NCBI GenBank assembly: GCA_964551995.1
Contig: CAZKFD010000032.1
Location: 62,001-126,000 of the forward strand
Direction of reading: 5' to 3'
Source: DATKJS01 sp964551995
Lineage (GTDB): Bacteria > Acidobacteriota > Aminicenantia > Aminicenantales > Saccharicenantaceae
DNA: 64,000 nt
The position numbers were made by a program, and so were the translations under genes. The notes beneath the pieces were generated by a model. It had not been told where the DNA came from and ran no database searches. It saw only the letters and a list, made by a program, of their open reading frames with translations. Position 1 is the first letter of the stretch; every line of letters begins with the position of its first letter. Positions 51,393-60,645 of the stretch are shown in pieces.

Positions 51393-52955
51393 ATGACCAC
51401 TGGCTTCCGGAAAGAGCGCATCGGAGCGGTCCCCGTCGTGATCGTCCTGGCCGCGGTCTTGACCTCCGGGCCCTCGGCGGCCCAGACCCGCAGCCTGACG
51501 CCCCAGCCTGCGCCGGCCCCGCACATCAACGGGCCGACGATCTGCGGTTGCCGCCCTGGATCGCCCTTCGCGTACACGATCCCGGCGACGGGCGACCGTC
51601 CCATGGAATTTTCCGCGGCCGGGCTTCCGCCGGGCCTCAGGCTCGAGGCGAAGACGGGGAGGATCACCGGGGTCCTCTCGAAGAAGGGGACTTACGCCGT
51701 CACGCTCCGCGCCCGCAACGCCCTCGGCCGGGCCGAGCGGCTCTTCCGAATCGTCTGCGGGGACGAGATCGCCCTGACCCCGCCGATGGGCTGGTCGAGC
51801 TGGTACATGGCGTACACCGGCATCAGCGACAGGCAGATCCGGGCCCAGGCCGCGGCCATGGCATCCTCCGGTCTTATCAACCACGGCTATGCCTATATCG
51901 ACATCGACGACGGCTGGAACGTCAAGCTCAAATCGGACGACCCCGTCGTCGGCGGCGCGCCGCGCGACGCCGCCGGCAACCTCCGGCCGAACAGGAATTT
52001 TCCGGACATGAAGGCCCTCTGCACCGCGGTCCACGCTCTCGGGCTGAAGATCGGCGTCTATAGCTCGCCCGGGCCGGCGACGTGCGGCGGATACGCCGGC
52101 AGCTACGGCCACGAGGAACAGGATGCCCGCCAGTTCGCCGCGTGGGGATTCGACTTCCTGAAGTACGATTGGTGCTCCTACGGGCAGATTGCCCCGGACA
52201 AGAGCCTCGCCTCCCTGAAGAAGCCCTATCTTCTCATGCGCGCCGCGCTGGACAAGGTCCGCCGCGACATCGTCTACAACCTCTGCCAATACGGGATGGG
52301 GAACGTCTGGGAGTGGGGGCGGGAGGTCGGCGGCAACTTTTGGCGCACCACGGACGACGTCGGCGCCCCGCCCGAGGACAAGAGCCTGTGGACTTCCGTC
52401 TCGCGGACGGGATTCGGTCAGGCCGGCAAAGAGAAGTTCTCGGGCCCGGGCGGCTGGAACGACCCGGACAACATCCTGGTCGGCTATATCCTCTGGGACG
52501 ACAAGCTCGTCCCGACGCCCCTCAGCCCAGATGAGCAATACACGTACATGACCCTCTGGGCCCTGCTCGATGCCCCGCTCGTCTTCGGCGGGGACCTGAC
52601 GCGGCTTGACGACTTCACGCTCGGGCTCCTCGGAAACGACGAGGTCATCGACATCGACCAGGACGCCCTGGGGCGGCAGGCCGCGCCCGTTTCGAAGAGC
52701 GGGGATTGCGAAGTCTGGGCCAAGGACATGGAGGACGGGTCCAAGGCCGTCGGCCTCTTCAACCGCGGCCCGTCCGACACGACGGTCACTGCCCGCTGGG
52801 AAGACCTCGGAATCAAGGGGAAATGGAAAGTCCGGGACGCCTGGCGGCAGTACGATTGGGGCGTCTTCGAAAACTGGTTCACGCAGAGGGTCAATTCGCA
52901 CGGCGCCGTGCTGCTGCGGCTCTGGCCGGTCCGGGAGGCGCTGGCGCCGAAGTGA
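51393..52955 (+). CDS. Secreted GH27 alpha-galactosidase with N-terminal Ig-like domain
   Basis: 520 aa. Signal peptide (about 10-32), a Put_Ig/cadherin-like domain (about 45-125, with FSAAGLPPGLRLEAKTGRITG), then the GH27 barrel from LTPPMGWSSWYMAYTG. Nucleophile in FLKYDWCSYG; acid/base in GPGGWNDPDNILVG, which reads DN where the first GH27 in the window reads DM. The two copies are clearly different subfamilies. Start ATG at 51393 behind AAGAAGGTG; a TTG at 51366 is less likely. It lies 123 bp after the aldo/keto reductase gene on the same strand. Confidence 0.92.
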   Translation: MTTGFRKERIGAVPVVIVLAAVLTSGPSAAQTRSLTPQPAPAPHINGPTICGCRPGSPFAYTIPATGDRPMEFSAAGLPPGLRLEAKTGRITGVLSKKGTYAVTLRARNALGRAERLFRIVCGDEIALTPPMGWSSWYMAYTGISDRQIRAQAAAMASSGLINHGYAYIDIDDGWNVKLKSDDPVVGGAPRDAAGNLRPNRNFPDMKALCTAVHALGLKIGVYSSPGPATCGGYAGSYGHEEQDARQFAAWGFDFLKYDWCSYGQIAPDKSLASLKKPYLLMRAALDKVRRDIVYNLCQYGMGNVWEWGREVGGNFWRTTDDVGAPPEDKSLWTSVSRTGFGQAGKEKFSGPGGWNDPDNILVGYILWDDKLVPTPLSPDEQYTYMTLWALLDAPLVFGGDLTRLDDFTLGLLGNDEVIDIDQDALGRQAAPVSKSGDCEVWAKDMEDGSKAVGLFNRGPSDTTVTARWEDLGIKGKWKVRDAWRQYDWGVFENWFTQRVNSHGAVLLRLWPVREALAPK

Positions 52956-53076
52956 GGCCGATCCGTCGCAGCGTGGCGAGCGGGCCGCGGAGAGGCGCGC
53001 GGCGGCGTTCGCGAGAGACCTGGGGGCGGAACCGAGAGAGGCCCTGCGTGTCAGATCCGGGTAACTCGCCAACGAC

Positions 53077-53961
53077 ATGACGATCAAGAGAATCCTCCCG
53101 TGGGCCGCCGGGCTGGCGGCACTCTTCGCCCTGGGCTTCCTCCTCTTCCGGGCCCCGGGGCGGGCCCCGAACACGGTCGTGCTGGACGGGCGCGCGGGAG
53201 CGGTCGCCGCCGCGGAGGAGGCGACGCTCCGGAACGTGACGAAGAAACCCGTCCTCTACACCATTGAGCCCAGCCCGTACGTCCGTCAGCCGCGGGCGCG
53301 GACGCTCGCGGTCGGCGGCGTGGACCGCATCGCGACCGCGATGCCGGTCGAGATCACCTATAACAACGGGGCGCGAAAAGACAGCTACACTGTTTTCCCC
53401 GGCAGGCCCTACTCTTTCCGCTACGACGAATACGGCTTGATCAAGGTCTATCCCGGCTCGCACGGCCGCGCGGACGCCGCCGACTTGGCCCCGTTCGTGC
53501 CGACGCCCATGCGGGTCGTCAGGAGAATGCTCGAGATGGCCGGGGTCGGCCGGGACGACGTCGTCTATGACCTCGGGTGCGGCGACGGCCGCATGGTCAT
53601 CACGGCCGCGAAGACGTTCCTGGCCCGCGGCGTGGGAATCGACATCGACCCCAAGCTCATCCGGGAATGCCGGGCTGCGGCGAAGAGGGAAGGCGTGGAC
53701 GGGATCACACGCTTCATCTGCATGGACGCGACCAAGGCCCACATCACGGAGGCGACGGTCCTGGCGCTCTATCTGCTTCCGGAATCTCTGGAGACGCTCA
53801 GGCCGCTGTTCGAACGGGAGCTCAGGCCGGGATCAAGGGTCGTCTCCCACAACTACCGGGTCCCGGGGTGGGACGGCCGGCTCGCCGCCGCGGACGTCCT
53901 GGCCGATGAGGACGGCCGGCCGCACAAGATCTTCCTCTATAAGATGCTGGAGGGCCGATGA
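53077..53961 (+). CDS. Membrane-anchored SAM-dependent methyltransferase
   Basis: 294 aa. A single N-terminal helix (LAALFALGFLLF) precedes a 100-aa extracytoplasmic-looking segment, then a class I methyltransferase with DVVYDLGCGDGRMVITAAK (motif I), GVGIDIDPKLI and ALYLLPESLETLRPLF. The motif set resembles the DOT1-like bacterial group. Its stop overlaps the addB start, so all three genes are probably one operon. Substrate unknown. Confidence 0.8.
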   Translation: MTIKRILPWAAGLAALFALGFLLFRAPGRAPNTVVLDGRAGAVAAAEEATLRNVTKKPVLYTIEPSPYVRQPRARTLAVGGVDRIATAMPVEITYNNGARKDSYTVFPGRPYSFRYDEYGLIKVYPGSHGRADAADLAPFVPTPMRVVRRMLEMAGVGRDDVVYDLGCGDGRMVITAAKTFLARGVGIDIDPKLIRECRAAAKREGVDGITRFICMDATKAHITEATVLALYLLPESLETLRPLFERELRPGSRVVSHNYRVPGWDGRLAAADVLADEDGRPHKIFLYKMLEGR

Positions 53962-56900
53962 TGGCCGGGCGAACGGCCGGCCGGCCGCCGAAACGAGCCG
54001 CGGCCCGGAAGGTTGCGGCGGAGGGCCGCGCCGGGACGGGCAGAGGCGCCAGCGCCACGGTCCGGTTCCTCGCCGATTTCTGCCGCGCGCACCCGCTCGA
54101 CGAGAAGATCTTCGTCGTCCCGTCTTTCATCGTCGGGCGCCAAATCGGCCAGGCCCTGGCGCGGGAGGCCGGCTCCTGGGTCAACCTCCGCTTCCTCACG
54201 CCCGCCTCGCTGGCCCACAGGATGGTCGCTGCGGAAATGGCTCGGGCCGGAACGGTCGAACTCCCGGCGACCGAGCTCGTCATCGAAGTCGACAGCCTCT
54301 TCCGGGAGCTCGTTACGGAGGACCGGCTCGAGTACTTCGGCCGTCTGGTTCCCAAGCCCGGCGTGGCCCGGGCGCTTTATGTGGCCATCCAGGCTCTGCG
54401 TCTGGCCGGGTTGGAGAGCGGAGGACTCGAGGCGTCGCCGTTCTGTTCCTCCCGGAAACGACGGGACATAGCCCGCCTGCTCGGGAGCTACGAGGAATTC
54501 CTGGAAGCTCAGAACAGCGTCGATCTTCCCGGGCTCTATCGCCTCGCCATAGCGAAGGCGGCAAATATCGTCAGGAGGGCTGGCGCTGCGGAAGAGGAAG
54601 CCGTATGGCTCCTCTGCCTCGAGGATCAGAGCCCGAGCCGGCTCGAAAGGGAGTTCCCCGAAGCCGCGGGCGGCGCTCGGCTCGTGCTGGTCCCGCGCGA
54701 CCGCGTCTTTGGCCTCGAGCCGCCCCGCCTCCGCTGGGGAGACGCGCCCGAAGGCGCCGCCCCTCCGGCGCCTCCGGGCTCCGACGTCGAACGCCTGCCC
54801 TGGCTGTTCGATCCTCGAGAAGCTCCGGCGCCGGCGGGAGACGGCTCGGTCGGGATGTTCCGGGCGGTCGGCCCGGCCAACGAATGCCGCGAGGTCGTGC
54901 GCCGGCTCGCGGCGTCAAAAACGCCGTATAACGCCGTCGAAGTCATCCATCCGCCGGGCGCGGCTCACGCCGCGATCTTCCATATCCTCGCGGCCCGGAC
55001 GGGGCTGCCGGTGACGTTCGCCGATGGAATCCGGCTGGCCTTCACGTCCCCCGGCCGCGTTTTCTTCGGCCTCCTCGACTGGATCGAGAACTCGTTCGCC
55101 GTTTCCGACCTCTGCCGCCTTGTCGAGGCCGGGGACCTTGTCTTTCCCGGGGCCCCCGGCGGAGAGGCACCCCCGCCTCTGACGATCGGCCGCTATTTGA
55201 GGACTTCCGGGATCGGCTGGGGGAGGGAGCGGTATCTTGACCGCCTGAGGGCTCTCGAGGTCGATCTCAAATCCAGGCTAGACCGGCCGCTCGACGGGGA
55301 TGAGGGCGATGAAGAGCGCGGTCGGTCCGAATCCCTCCGCCGGAGTCTCCTCGAGATCCGATGGCTTGAGCGAGCGGTCGGGGACCTCCTGTCCCTCATT
55401 CCGGAGTCGGAGCCGTCCTCGGCCGTGAATTTCGCGGGCTTGTGCGCGGGGCTTTCGGAGGCCGTGCGGGCGCTCGCCCGAATCCGGCCCGGAGGCGCCG
55501 CCGGTGCCGGTCTCGACGAGGCGGCTGCGGATGCCCTCCGCGCCGATCTCCTCCAGGCCGGCGGGGGCCGCCCGGATCGGCGCGGCGGGATCTTCCTCGG
55601 AGAGGCCCTGGAACGGCTGCGCACGCTCGGCTCGTCCATAATGACCGGGTCTTCCTCTCCCGCCCCTGGGCACATCCACGTGTCGAGCATTCCGTGGGGC
55701 GGGTTCTCAGGGCGTCCGGTGACTTTCGTCGTCGGCCTCGATGAAGCGGCCTTCCCGGGCCGCGGGCTTCAGGATCCCGTTCTTCTCGACGCCGAACGGG
55801 AGAGGCTCTCGCCTTCGCTCCCCACGAGCGCGGACGCGCTGCGGGCCGGTCTCTATTCCGCGGCCGTCCTCCTCGCCTCGCTCCGGGGCCGGGTGACTTT
55901 CAGCTATTCGTCCTACGACGTCATCGAAGAGCGCGCCTCTTTTCCCTCCTCGCTCCTTCTCCAGGTCCACCGGCTTGTCCGGGGAAACGCGGCTCTCGAC
56001 TACTCGAGCCTCGAAGAGAGCCTGCCCGAGGCCGCCGGCTTCGTTCCCGACGCTCCGGAAAAGGCAATCGACGAGACCGACTGGTGGCTCGGCCGGCTCT
56101 GCCGGGGAGTGCCCTTCCTCGACGGGTCCGCCGCCGTCGCTGGAGCGTTTCCCCAGCTCAGAGACGGAGTCCGGGCGCTCGAGGCCCGCTCGGGAGAGAC
56201 GCTGACGGCTTACGAGGGACTTGTGACACTCGACCGCGGCCGCCTCGACCCGACCGTCAACCACGATCTCAGCATGTCGGCTACGAAACTGGAGTTTCTG
56301 GCCAAATGTCCGTACGGCTACTTCCTGAAACATGTCCTGCGCGTCGAACCGCCCGACGAGCTCGAGCGTGATCCAGCCCGATGGCTGGACCCGCCCGAGC
56401 GCGGCAGCCTCATCCACGAGATCCTTTGCGATTTCATGCGGCGGGTCACCGCGCGGGGGGATAGGGTCGATCCCGCGCGGCACGGCGGGTTGATGGATGA
56501 CACGGCCACCCGCCTGATTCTCGCCAAAAAGGCGGAGATCCCGTCGCCTTCTGAAGGTATTTTCGAAAAGGAGCGCCGCGACATCGCGGCCGCCCTGGCG
56601 ATCTTTCTCGACATCGAAGGCCGGCGCCCCCGGACCATCGAGCCGCTCGAGTTCGAGAGGCGCTTCTGCAGCGTCGAGATGCCCCTGACGGCCGCCAAGG
56701 GACAGCCCCGGTTCTTCATGCTCAGGGGGATCATCGACCGCGTCGACCGGACGGGCCGCGGCACCTACAGGATCGTGGATTATAAGACCGGAAGCTATGC
56801 GCCCTTCGAGAAACTCGTCGCGTTTGGACGGGGGAGAATCATCCAGCACGCCTTATACGCCGTCGCCGCCGAGACGTTCCTGGAAGCGGAGGAGCCGAGC

Positions 56901-57182
56901 CGCCGTCCCCGGGTTACCGAGAGCGGCTACTACTTCCCGACGCGGCGTGGCGAGGGCCGGGAGATCATGATCGGAGAGTTCGATCGGGGGAAGTTCGGGG
57001 AGCTTCTCGTGGATCTCCTCGACCTGGTGGCCAAAGGGTATTTCATCGCCGGCCCCGACGCGGACTGCGACTTCTGCGACTTCGCCGCAGTCTGCGGGGG
57101 CGCCCCCGCGGACGTGAAACGCAAGGCTGAAGCCAACCGCGAGATCTTCGAGGCCTATGAAAGGCTGAAGAGCTATGATTAA
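53958..57182 (+). CDS. addB: AddB-type subunit of the AddAB helicase-nuclease
   Basis: 1074 aa. The body is a degenerate UvrD-like fold, and the C-terminal nuclease carries YRIVDYKTGSY (PD-(D/E)xK) and GSLIHEIL. Cysteines C784 and C1037/C1040/C1046 show the C...C-x2-C-x5-C spacing of the 4Fe-4S cluster known in AddB. AddAB resects double-strand ends for RecA loading and degrades foreign DNA. ATG overlaps the methyltransferase stop by 4 nt; addA overlaps its end by 8 nt. Confidence 0.88.
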   Translation: MMAGRTAGRPPKRAAARKVAAEGRAGTGRGASATVRFLADFCRAHPLDEKIFVVPSFIVGRQIGQALAREAGSWVNLRFLTPASLAHRMVAAEMARAGTVELPATELVIEVDSLFRELVTEDRLEYFGRLVPKPGVARALYVAIQALRLAGLESGGLEASPFCSSRKRRDIARLLGSYEEFLEAQNSVDLPGLYRLAIAKAANIVRRAGAAEEEAVWLLCLEDQSPSRLEREFPEAAGGARLVLVPRDRVFGLEPPRLRWGDAPEGAAPPAPPGSDVERLPWLFDPREAPAPAGDGSVGMFRAVGPANECREVVRRLAASKTPYNAVEVIHPPGAAHAAIFHILAARTGLPVTFADGIRLAFTSPGRVFFGLLDWIENSFAVSDLCRLVEAGDLVFPGAPGGEAPPPLTIGRYLRTSGIGWGRERYLDRLRALEVDLKSRLDRPLDGDEGDEERGRSESLRRSLLEIRWLERAVGDLLSLIPESEPSSAVNFAGLCAGLSEAVRALARIRPGGAAGAGLDEAAADALRADLLQAGGGRPDRRGGIFLGEALERLRTLGSSIMTGSSSPAPGHIHVSSIPWGGFSGRPVTFVVGLDEAAFPGRGLQDPVLLDAERERLSPSLPTSADALRAGLYSAAVLLASLRGRVTFSYSSYDVIEERASFPSSLLLQVHRLVRGNAALDYSSLEESLPEAAGFVPDAPEKAIDETDWWLGRLCRGVPFLDGSAAVAGAFPQLRDGVRALEARSGETLTAYEGLVTLDRGRLDPTVNHDLSMSATKLEFLAKCPYGYFLKHVLRVEPPDELERDPARWLDPPERGSLIHEILCDFMRRVTARGDRVDPARHGGLMDDTATRLILAKKAEIPSPSEGIFEKERRDIAAALAIFLDIEGRRPRTIEPLEFERRFCSVEMPLTAAKGQPRFFMLRGIIDRVDRTGRGTYRIVDYKTGSYAPFEKLVAFGRGRIIQHALYAVAAETFLEAEEPSRRPRVTESGYYFPTRRGEGREIMIGEFDRGKFGELLVDLLDLVAKGYFIAGPDADCDFCDFAAVCGGAPADVKRKAEANREIFEAYERLKSYD

Positions 57183-60100
57183 GACGAAGAGTCCCTCGGC
57201 GGGCCGGCCGCCCGGAGCGGCCGCCGCCGTCGACCGGCGGGCCCGCGAGAGGATCCGGCACGACCTCGACACGACATTCCTGGTCGAGGCCGGCGCGGGA
57301 TCGGGAAAGACGCAAAGCCTCGTCGAAAGGATGATCGCCCTCATCGCTTCAGGCCGGACGACGATCCAGGGTCTGGCCGCCCTGACCTTCACCCGCAAGG
57401 CCGCCGCGGAGCTCCGCGGCCGCTTTCAGCTCGCCCTCGAATCGGCCCTGGGAGATGGGGAGGGGGTCTGGACCGTCGAGGAAAAAGCCAGGCTCGCGAC
57501 GGCTCTCCGGAACCTTGAGCAGGGCTTCGTCGGCACGATCCATTCGTTCTGCGCCCGGCTCCTGCGCGAGCGCCCCGTCGAAGCCGGGGTCGATCCCGAG
57601 TTCAGGGAAGTGGAGGAGCTCGAAGACGGCGTGTTCCGCAAGAAGTGCTGGGAGGACTATCTCGGCCAGGTCCGGCTCGGCAATGACGCCATCCTGGGCG
57701 CGCTGGACGCTGTCGGGCTCGAACCCGGCGACCTGAAAGACGCTTTCGAAGCCCTGGCCCTCTACCCCGACGTGAGGCCCGTTACCGCGATTGTCGGGCC
57801 GCCCGACTTCCGGACGATTCGATCGAAACTCGAAGAATTCCTCGACGCCGCCGGGGAAGCCCTGCCCTCTGAGAGGCCGGAGAAAGGCTATGACGATCTC
57901 CAACGGCTCGTCCGGCGGGCCCTGCTTCGCCGCCGGAACCTGGGCTTCTCGGACGACCGGGACCTCATGGCGACGCTTGAGATCCTCGACCGGGCGCCCC
58001 GCGCCACCAAGAACCGGTGGAGGTCCAAGGAGGAGGCCGAGGCGTTCGAGTCCGCGTTCGAAGCCTTCCGGAACGGCCACGCCCTCCCCGCGCTGCGCGC
58101 CTGGAGGGAGTGGCGGCATCCGACCGTCCTGGCCTTTTTGGCGTCCGCCGCGGCTTTTTATGACGGGCGGCGGCGGGCAGAATCGCGGCTCAACTTTCAG
58201 GACCAGCTGATGCTCGCGGCGAGCCTTCTTCGCGACAATCCCGAGGTCAGGCGCTATTTCCGGGCCAAGTTCGGCCGCGTCCTGGTGGACGAATTCCAGG
58301 ATACGGACCCCATTCAGGCCGAGATCCTTTTCGCCCTCACCGGGACGGACGCGGATGAGCGCGAATGGACGCGGATTTGTCCCGCGCCCGGGTCCCTCTT
58401 TATTGTCGGCGACCCGAAACAGTCGATCTACAGGTTCCGCCGGGCGGACATCGACGTGTACAACCTCGTCAAGGGGCTCATCCGGGACGGCGGGGGAGAG
58501 GTCCTCGAGCTCGCGGCCAACTTCCGCTCCCTCGGTTGCATCGCCGATTGGGTCAACCCCGCTTTCCGGGAAACCTTCCCCGCCGTGGGCGACAACTGCC
58601 AAGCCGGATTCGCGCCGCTCGAGACGTCGCGCCGCGCCGTCGCCGGGGCCGCCGCCGGCATCTTCAAGGCCTCCGTGCCGGCGGTCAAGTTCCACCGTGA
58701 AAAAACCATCGCCCAGCTCGACGCGGCGCGCCTCGCCAGGTTTGTTTCCTGGGCCGTTTCCGGCGGGCTCAAGGTCGCCGGCCGGCCGAGCGGAGTCCGG
58801 CCGGCCGGCCCGGGAGATTTCCTCGTCCTCTTCCGCTACAAGAAAAACATGAACATCTACGCCCGGGAGCTCGAGGAGCGCGGCGTTCCCTTCGAGATCT
58901 CCGGGAGCGACGCCTTCACCGCGAGCCCCGAGATCGGCGAGATCGTCAACCTCCTCAGGGCCATCAGGGACCCGGGCAATCCGGTGGCGGTCGTCGCCGC
59001 CCTAAGAGGGCTTTTCTTCGGCCTGAGCGACCAGGACCTTCTCGGCTTCCGGACCGCGGGCGGGGAGTTCGCCCACCCCGGGCCGCCCGTGGTCGGCTCG
59101 GAGACCGGCAAGGTCGGACGTGCCCTCCGGACGCTCGAAGACTGGAGAGAATGGACCATGAAGTTCCCGCCGACGGCGGTCCTCGAAATGGTCCTCGAAG
59201 CGTCGGGCCTCCTCAACCACCTGGTTTCGGTCGAGATGGGCAGCAGCCGGGCCGGCAACGTCCTCAAGCTCGTCGAGGTCGTCCGGGGCTTGGAGATGGA
59301 AGGCCGGACATCGTTCGGCGCGGTCGTGGATTATATCAGCGAATGGGTCGAGGTCCAGGCCGTCGAGGAGATGAGCCTGACGCCGGGACGCCGCAACGCC
59401 GTCCGCCTCATGAACCTTCACAAGGCCAAAGGCCTCGAGGCGTCCGTCGTCATCCTGGCCAATCCCGTCGGCGTCGCCGGACACGAACCCGAAAAGCACA
59501 TCATCCGTGTCGGCGGGGATCCCCGGGGATACTTCCTCTTCAGCAAGAAGTCCGGCTGGCAGGGAACGGTCGTTTCTCAGCCGGGAGGCTGGGAGGAGAA
59601 AGCCGGGGAGGAGAAAAAGTACGAAGAGGCGGAGGAGGCCAGGCTCATGTACGTGGCGGCGACCAGGGCTCGGGACATGCTCGTCGTCAGCGCCTACGAG
59701 GGGGATCTCGGGGGCCGGGAGGCCTGGGGGATCCTCGGGAGCCGCCTGGGCGGAGCCCCGGAGCTCGGCGAGCCGCTCGCCCCGGCGGCCACCCGGCGGG
59801 CCCGGGGCAAGCTGGCTCTCAAACCCGGCGAGCTTCGCAAGGTCAGGCTGGGCATCATGGCCGCGAGGGGGGCGGCGTCCATCTCCTCCTACCTCCTTGA
59901 GAGTGTGACGTCCCTCGCCAGGCGGGACCGCGAATCTCCGTCCTGGGGGGCGGGCGGCTTCGGCTTGAAGTGGGGGACCGCCGTCCATGTTTTACTGAGC
60001 TCGCTCGCAAAAGCCCGGCCTCCCGGGAATGGGGACGGGAGCTCGGGGTTTCCCGAACGCGCGCTCAGCATTCTTGCCGGAAACGCTCTCGAGTCTGCCG

Positions 60101-60582
60101 GGCTCGAAGCCGGCCAGGAAGAGAAGCTCCTCGCTCTCGTCCGGGGCATCCTCGGCTCGGAATTCTGGGCCAGGGCCATGGCGGCGGAGAGGCGGCTTTT
60201 CGAGACGCCGTTTTCGATCGAGGTGCGGCCGGGCGACGCCGACTACGGGAGGCTCGTGGCACGGCCGGGATTCGTTTCCGCGGCCGGCGGAAAGCCGCTC
60301 GCGGCCGTCGCGGCGGCTCCTCTTCTCGTCTCGGGAGCGATCGACCTGGCCTTTCTGGAGCGGGACGGCTGGGTCATCGCCGACTACAAGACCGACCGCA
60401 TCCCGGAGGGCGCCCTGGCGGAAGGGGCGGAAGAGGCGCGGCGCGCGCTCGACCTTCTCGTCGAGCATTACCGGCCTCAGGTGGAGCTCTACTCGCGCTT
60501 TTGGGAAAAGATGACCGGTCGGCGCGTCAAGGAGTCGGGGCTCTATTTCACGTCGCTTCCGGCCTGGGTCAGGATCGGCTGA
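57175..60582 (+). CDS. addA: AddA/RecB-type UvrD helicase with C-terminal nuclease
   Basis: 1135 aa. SF1 helicase motifs: Walker A EAGAGSGKTQSL, Ia LTFTRKAAAEL, Walker B VDEFQDTDPIQ, III GDPKQSIYRFR, V LMNLHKAKGLEA and VI VAATRARDML. The nuclease domain at the end has WVIADYKTDRI. Together with AddB it forms the end-processing complex. Tight overlap with addB supports equal expression. Confidence 0.92.
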   Translation: MIKTKSPSAGRPPGAAAAVDRRARERIRHDLDTTFLVEAGAGSGKTQSLVERMIALIASGRTTIQGLAALTFTRKAAAELRGRFQLALESALGDGEGVWTVEEKARLATALRNLEQGFVGTIHSFCARLLRERPVEAGVDPEFREVEELEDGVFRKKCWEDYLGQVRLGNDAILGALDAVGLEPGDLKDAFEALALYPDVRPVTAIVGPPDFRTIRSKLEEFLDAAGEALPSERPEKGYDDLQRLVRRALLRRRNLGFSDDRDLMATLEILDRAPRATKNRWRSKEEAEAFESAFEAFRNGHALPALRAWREWRHPTVLAFLASAAAFYDGRRRAESRLNFQDQLMLAASLLRDNPEVRRYFRAKFGRVLVDEFQDTDPIQAEILFALTGTDADEREWTRICPAPGSLFIVGDPKQSIYRFRRADIDVYNLVKGLIRDGGGEVLELAANFRSLGCIADWVNPAFRETFPAVGDNCQAGFAPLETSRRAVAGAAAGIFKASVPAVKFHREKTIAQLDAARLARFVSWAVSGGLKVAGRPSGVRPAGPGDFLVLFRYKKNMNIYARELEERGVPFEISGSDAFTASPEIGEIVNLLRAIRDPGNPVAVVAALRGLFFGLSDQDLLGFRTAGGEFAHPGPPVVGSETGKVGRALRTLEDWREWTMKFPPTAVLEMVLEASGLLNHLVSVEMGSSRAGNVLKLVEVVRGLEMEGRTSFGAVVDYISEWVEVQAVEEMSLTPGRRNAVRLMNLHKAKGLEASVVILANPVGVAGHEPEKHIIRVGGDPRGYFLFSKKSGWQGTVVSQPGGWEEKAGEEKKYEEAEEARLMYVAATRARDMLVVSAYEGDLGGREAWGILGSRLGGAPELGEPLAPAATRRARGKLALKPGELRKVRLGIMAARGAASISSYLLESVTSLARRDRESPSWGAGGFGLKWGTAVHVLLSSLAKARPPGNGDGSSGFPERALSILAGNALESAGLEAGQEEKLLALVRGILGSEFWARAMAAERRLFETPFSIEVRPGDADYGRLVARPGFVSAAGGKPLAAVAAAPLLVSGAIDLAFLERDGWVIADYKTDRIPEGALAEGAEEARRALDLLVEHYRPQVELYSRFWEKMTGRRVKESGLYFTSLPAWVRIG

Positions 60583-60645
60583 GCGTCGGCCCGTCGCGCC
60601 GAGGAGCGGGAGAAAAGATCCCGGCCGGCCCCCCGGCTGTCCCGT

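Noticed and set aside
49938..53174. Very long minus-strand open frame (over 1000 codons) opposite the aldo/keto reductase, GH27 and methyltransferase genes
   Set aside because: It is Asp/Arg/Gly-rich with no domain logic and mirrors three real genes; long antisense frames are expected at this G+C.
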